From positions 1-7,013 of the forward strand of contig WGAH01000788.1 of NCBI GenBank assembly GCA_015489145.1: a DNA stretch of 7,013 bases, in the 5' to 3' direction. Made by a program: the position numbers and the translations under genes. Positions 5,826 to 7,013 of this stretch are shown here, in pieces. Origin of the DNA: Deltaproteobacteria bacterium. Its GTDB lineage: Bacteria > Myxococcota_A > UBA796 > UBA2385. The notes beneath the pieces were generated by a model that was not told the DNA's origin, searched no databases, and saw nothing but the letters and a program-made list of their open reading frames with translations. The stretch's first letter is position 1. Every line of letters begins with the position of its first letter.

Positions 5826-7013
5826 CAGAACCGCTCCTCGTAGGCCGACTGGAAGTCGACGTGGGTCTGGCGCTCCGTGGGGTCGCCGGTGGTGATGAAG
5901 GTGGCGCCGGTGGTGTCGGCGTACCAGGCGTGGCAGGCGCTGCACCCGTGAATCGGGAACTCGCCGACGGGCAGGGTGGTGGCGCCGGCGGCGTCGAAGG
6001 CGTCCACCGTGTCCTGGGGCGGGCGGGCCTCGAACAGGTGGCTGGCCCGGTCGCCGGCCCCGGTGCGCGCGTCGAAGGCGAAGCGCCCGGCGGTGTCGGG
6101 CATGTGGCAGTGGACGCAGCGCCCGGACTGCAATTCGCCGTCGGGATCGACGAGGTGCCCGCCCGTGTGGTCGGCGAGCGCGTCGTCCTCGGCGAGGTCC
6201 TCGTGGCAGGCCGTGCAGGCGGTGTTGTCCTCGGGGGGCAGGCGCAGGAGCGAGGACTCGCCGGCGGAGCCGTGCGGGTCGTGGCAGTCGAGGCAGCGCA
6301 GGAAGCGCGGGTCGGAGCCGTGAACGCTCAGCCGGAACTCGTCGAGCTGCTCGCCGGGCCGGGCCGCGACGCCGGAGGGCCACAGGTCGGCGTCGTCGTC
6401 GGCGAGGTCGGCGAGGGCCTCGCCGGGGCGCATCGTCGAGCCGTCCTCGTGCAGCGGGTAGGGCAGGCCGAGGTCGTCGAGGGTGCGGGCGTGGCAGCGG
6501 CCGCAAACCTCGTCGGCCCGGTCGGGCTCGAGCAGGGCCGGGTTGGTGATGACGAAGGGCTTGTCGGCGTTGGACGCGACGACGTGGTCGCTGCCCGGGC
6601 CGTGGCAGGCCTCGCAGGTGACGCCGGCCTCGGACCAGCGCCCGGAGCCGCGGGTCGCCTCGAGGGCGACGCCGCCGTCGGCGCGAAGGCTGACCGTGTA
6701 GCCGGTGGCGTGGCAGCCGAAGCAGCGGGCCTGGGCCGAGTCCTCGACGCCGGGGGGCGACAGCGCGCCGCTCTCGTCGAGCCAGCCCACGCCCGTCCAG
6801 GCCTCCCAGCGGGCCGGCGTCCAGTCGGGGCGGTCGGGGTCGGCGGCCACCCAGGCGACGGGCAGGGGCCAGGCGTCGGTGCCGTCGTCGGTGTAGGGCA
6901 CGCTGCCGCCGGCCGGGTCGCCGATCCAGCCGGCGACCTCCCAGGTGACCGTGGCGCCGGTGGCGTCGGTGATCGCGACGGTGACCGGGTCGGCGTCGGT
7001 GTCCACCGCCGCC
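5825..7013 (-). CDS. Multihaem c-type cytochrome, cytochrome c554-like, 5' partial
   Basis: The frame is open to the right edge, so the true start and signal peptide lie outside. A GTG at 7006 is in frame but is unlikely to be the start, because the sequence after it has no export signal. Numbering from that GTG, 393 residues are visible with seven CxxCH haem motifs at 95-99, 131-135, 168-172, 238-242, 264-268, 297-301 and 355-359. The arrangement CFGCHATGY, then GVTCEACHGPGSDH, is typical of the cytochrome c554-type multihaem family. The CHMP of motif six (301-303) followed by a conserved-looking SHLF (322-325) is also a recurring pattern in such proteins, the later His being a likely distal haem ligand. 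Residues 1-90 resemble the Trp-rich spacer that follows an N-terminal haem in relatives, so at least one more haem probably lies upstream. The stop overlaps the next start by one base (TGATG). Exported electron-transfer protein or oxidoreductase; the substrate is unknown. Confidence 0.88.
   Translation of the reverse strand, partial: AAVDTDADPVTVAITDATGATVTWEVAGWIGDPAGGSVPYTDDGTDAWPLPVAWVAADPDRPDWTPARWEAWTGVGWLDESGALSPPGVEDSAQARCFGCHATGYTVSLRADGGVALEATRGSGRWSEAGVTCEACHGPGSDHVVASNADKPFVITNPALLEPDRADEVCGRCHARTLDDLGLPYPLHEDGSTMRPGEALADLADDDADLWPSGVAARPGEQLDEFRLSVHGSDPRFLRCLDCHDPHGSAGESSLLRLPPEDNTACTACHEDLAEDDALADHTGGHLVDPDGELQSGRCVHCHMPDTAGRFAFDARTGAGDRASHLFEARPPQDTVDAFDAAGATTLPVGEFPIHGCSACHAWYADTTGATFITTGDPTERQTHVDFQSAYEERF
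5834..5839 (-). promoter_or_regulatory. Ribosome binding site of the decahaem lipoprotein gene
   Basis: GAGGAG with 8 nt to the ATG at 5825, lying inside the last codons of the upstream cytochrome gene. It supports this start over the longer in-frame extensions. Confidence 0.7.

Noticed and set aside
4950..6506. N-terminally extended version of the decahaem cytochrome
   Set aside because: The extension overlaps gene 1 and is Arg/Pro/Ala-rich. The internal ATG at 5825 has a ribosome binding site and a lipoprotein signal.

Overview
This is a very GC-rich window in which every supportable gene lies on the minus strand, so the genes read from the right edge to the left edge. The products are cell-envelope proteins of a Gram-negative bacterium: two lipoproteins with clear lipoboxes, two cysteine-free beta-barrel-like proteins with signal peptides, and three or four exported multihaem c-type cytochromes. 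The extreme GC content, the abundance of CxxCH proteins and an acidic lipoprotein tail ending in Asp-Thr-Gly-Glu suggest a Myxococcota or 'Deltaproteobacteria'-like organism. That placement is an inference; the window has no phylogenetic marker gene.

Layout in transcription order: (1) 7013-5825, 3' part of a multihaem cytochrome related to the cytochrome c554 type, with 7 CxxCH visible and its start outside the window; (2) 5825-4950, a 291-aa lipoprotein with nine CxxCH plus one CX3CH, built from five two-haem modules; (3) 4950-3757, a 397-aa outer-membrane beta-barrel candidate; (4) 3757-3173, a 194-aa periplasmic cytochrome with 7 haem motifs; (5) 3176-2835, a 113-aa lipoprotein with 2 haem motifs; (6) 2776-1730, a 348-aa second beta-barrel candidate ending in Phe; (7) 1695-1, a polytopic inner-membrane protein resembling GT-C/YfhO-like proteins, running off the left edge.

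Genes 1-5 form an extremely compact block. Successive stop and start codons overlap (TGATG at three junctions, ATGA at the fourth), and the ribosome binding sites lie inside the upstream coding regions. Gene 6 follows after a gap of about 58 bp and gene 7 after about 34 bp, with no convincing terminator at either junction, so all seven may share a transcript.

The main interpretation is that genes 1-5, possibly with gene 6, encode a trans-outer-membrane electron conduit. It would be analogous in architecture to the porin-cytochrome complexes MtrCAB (Shewanella) and OmbB-OmaB-OmcB (Geobacter): a periplasmic cytochrome, a beta-barrel sheath, a lipid-anchored cytochrome and possibly an extra secreted cytochrome. 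The haem numbers (7+, 10, 7 and 2) and the small protein sizes do not match those classical systems as I know them, so this could be an undescribed variant. The direction of electron flow and the substrate cannot be read from the sequence. Gene 7 looks functionally unrelated.
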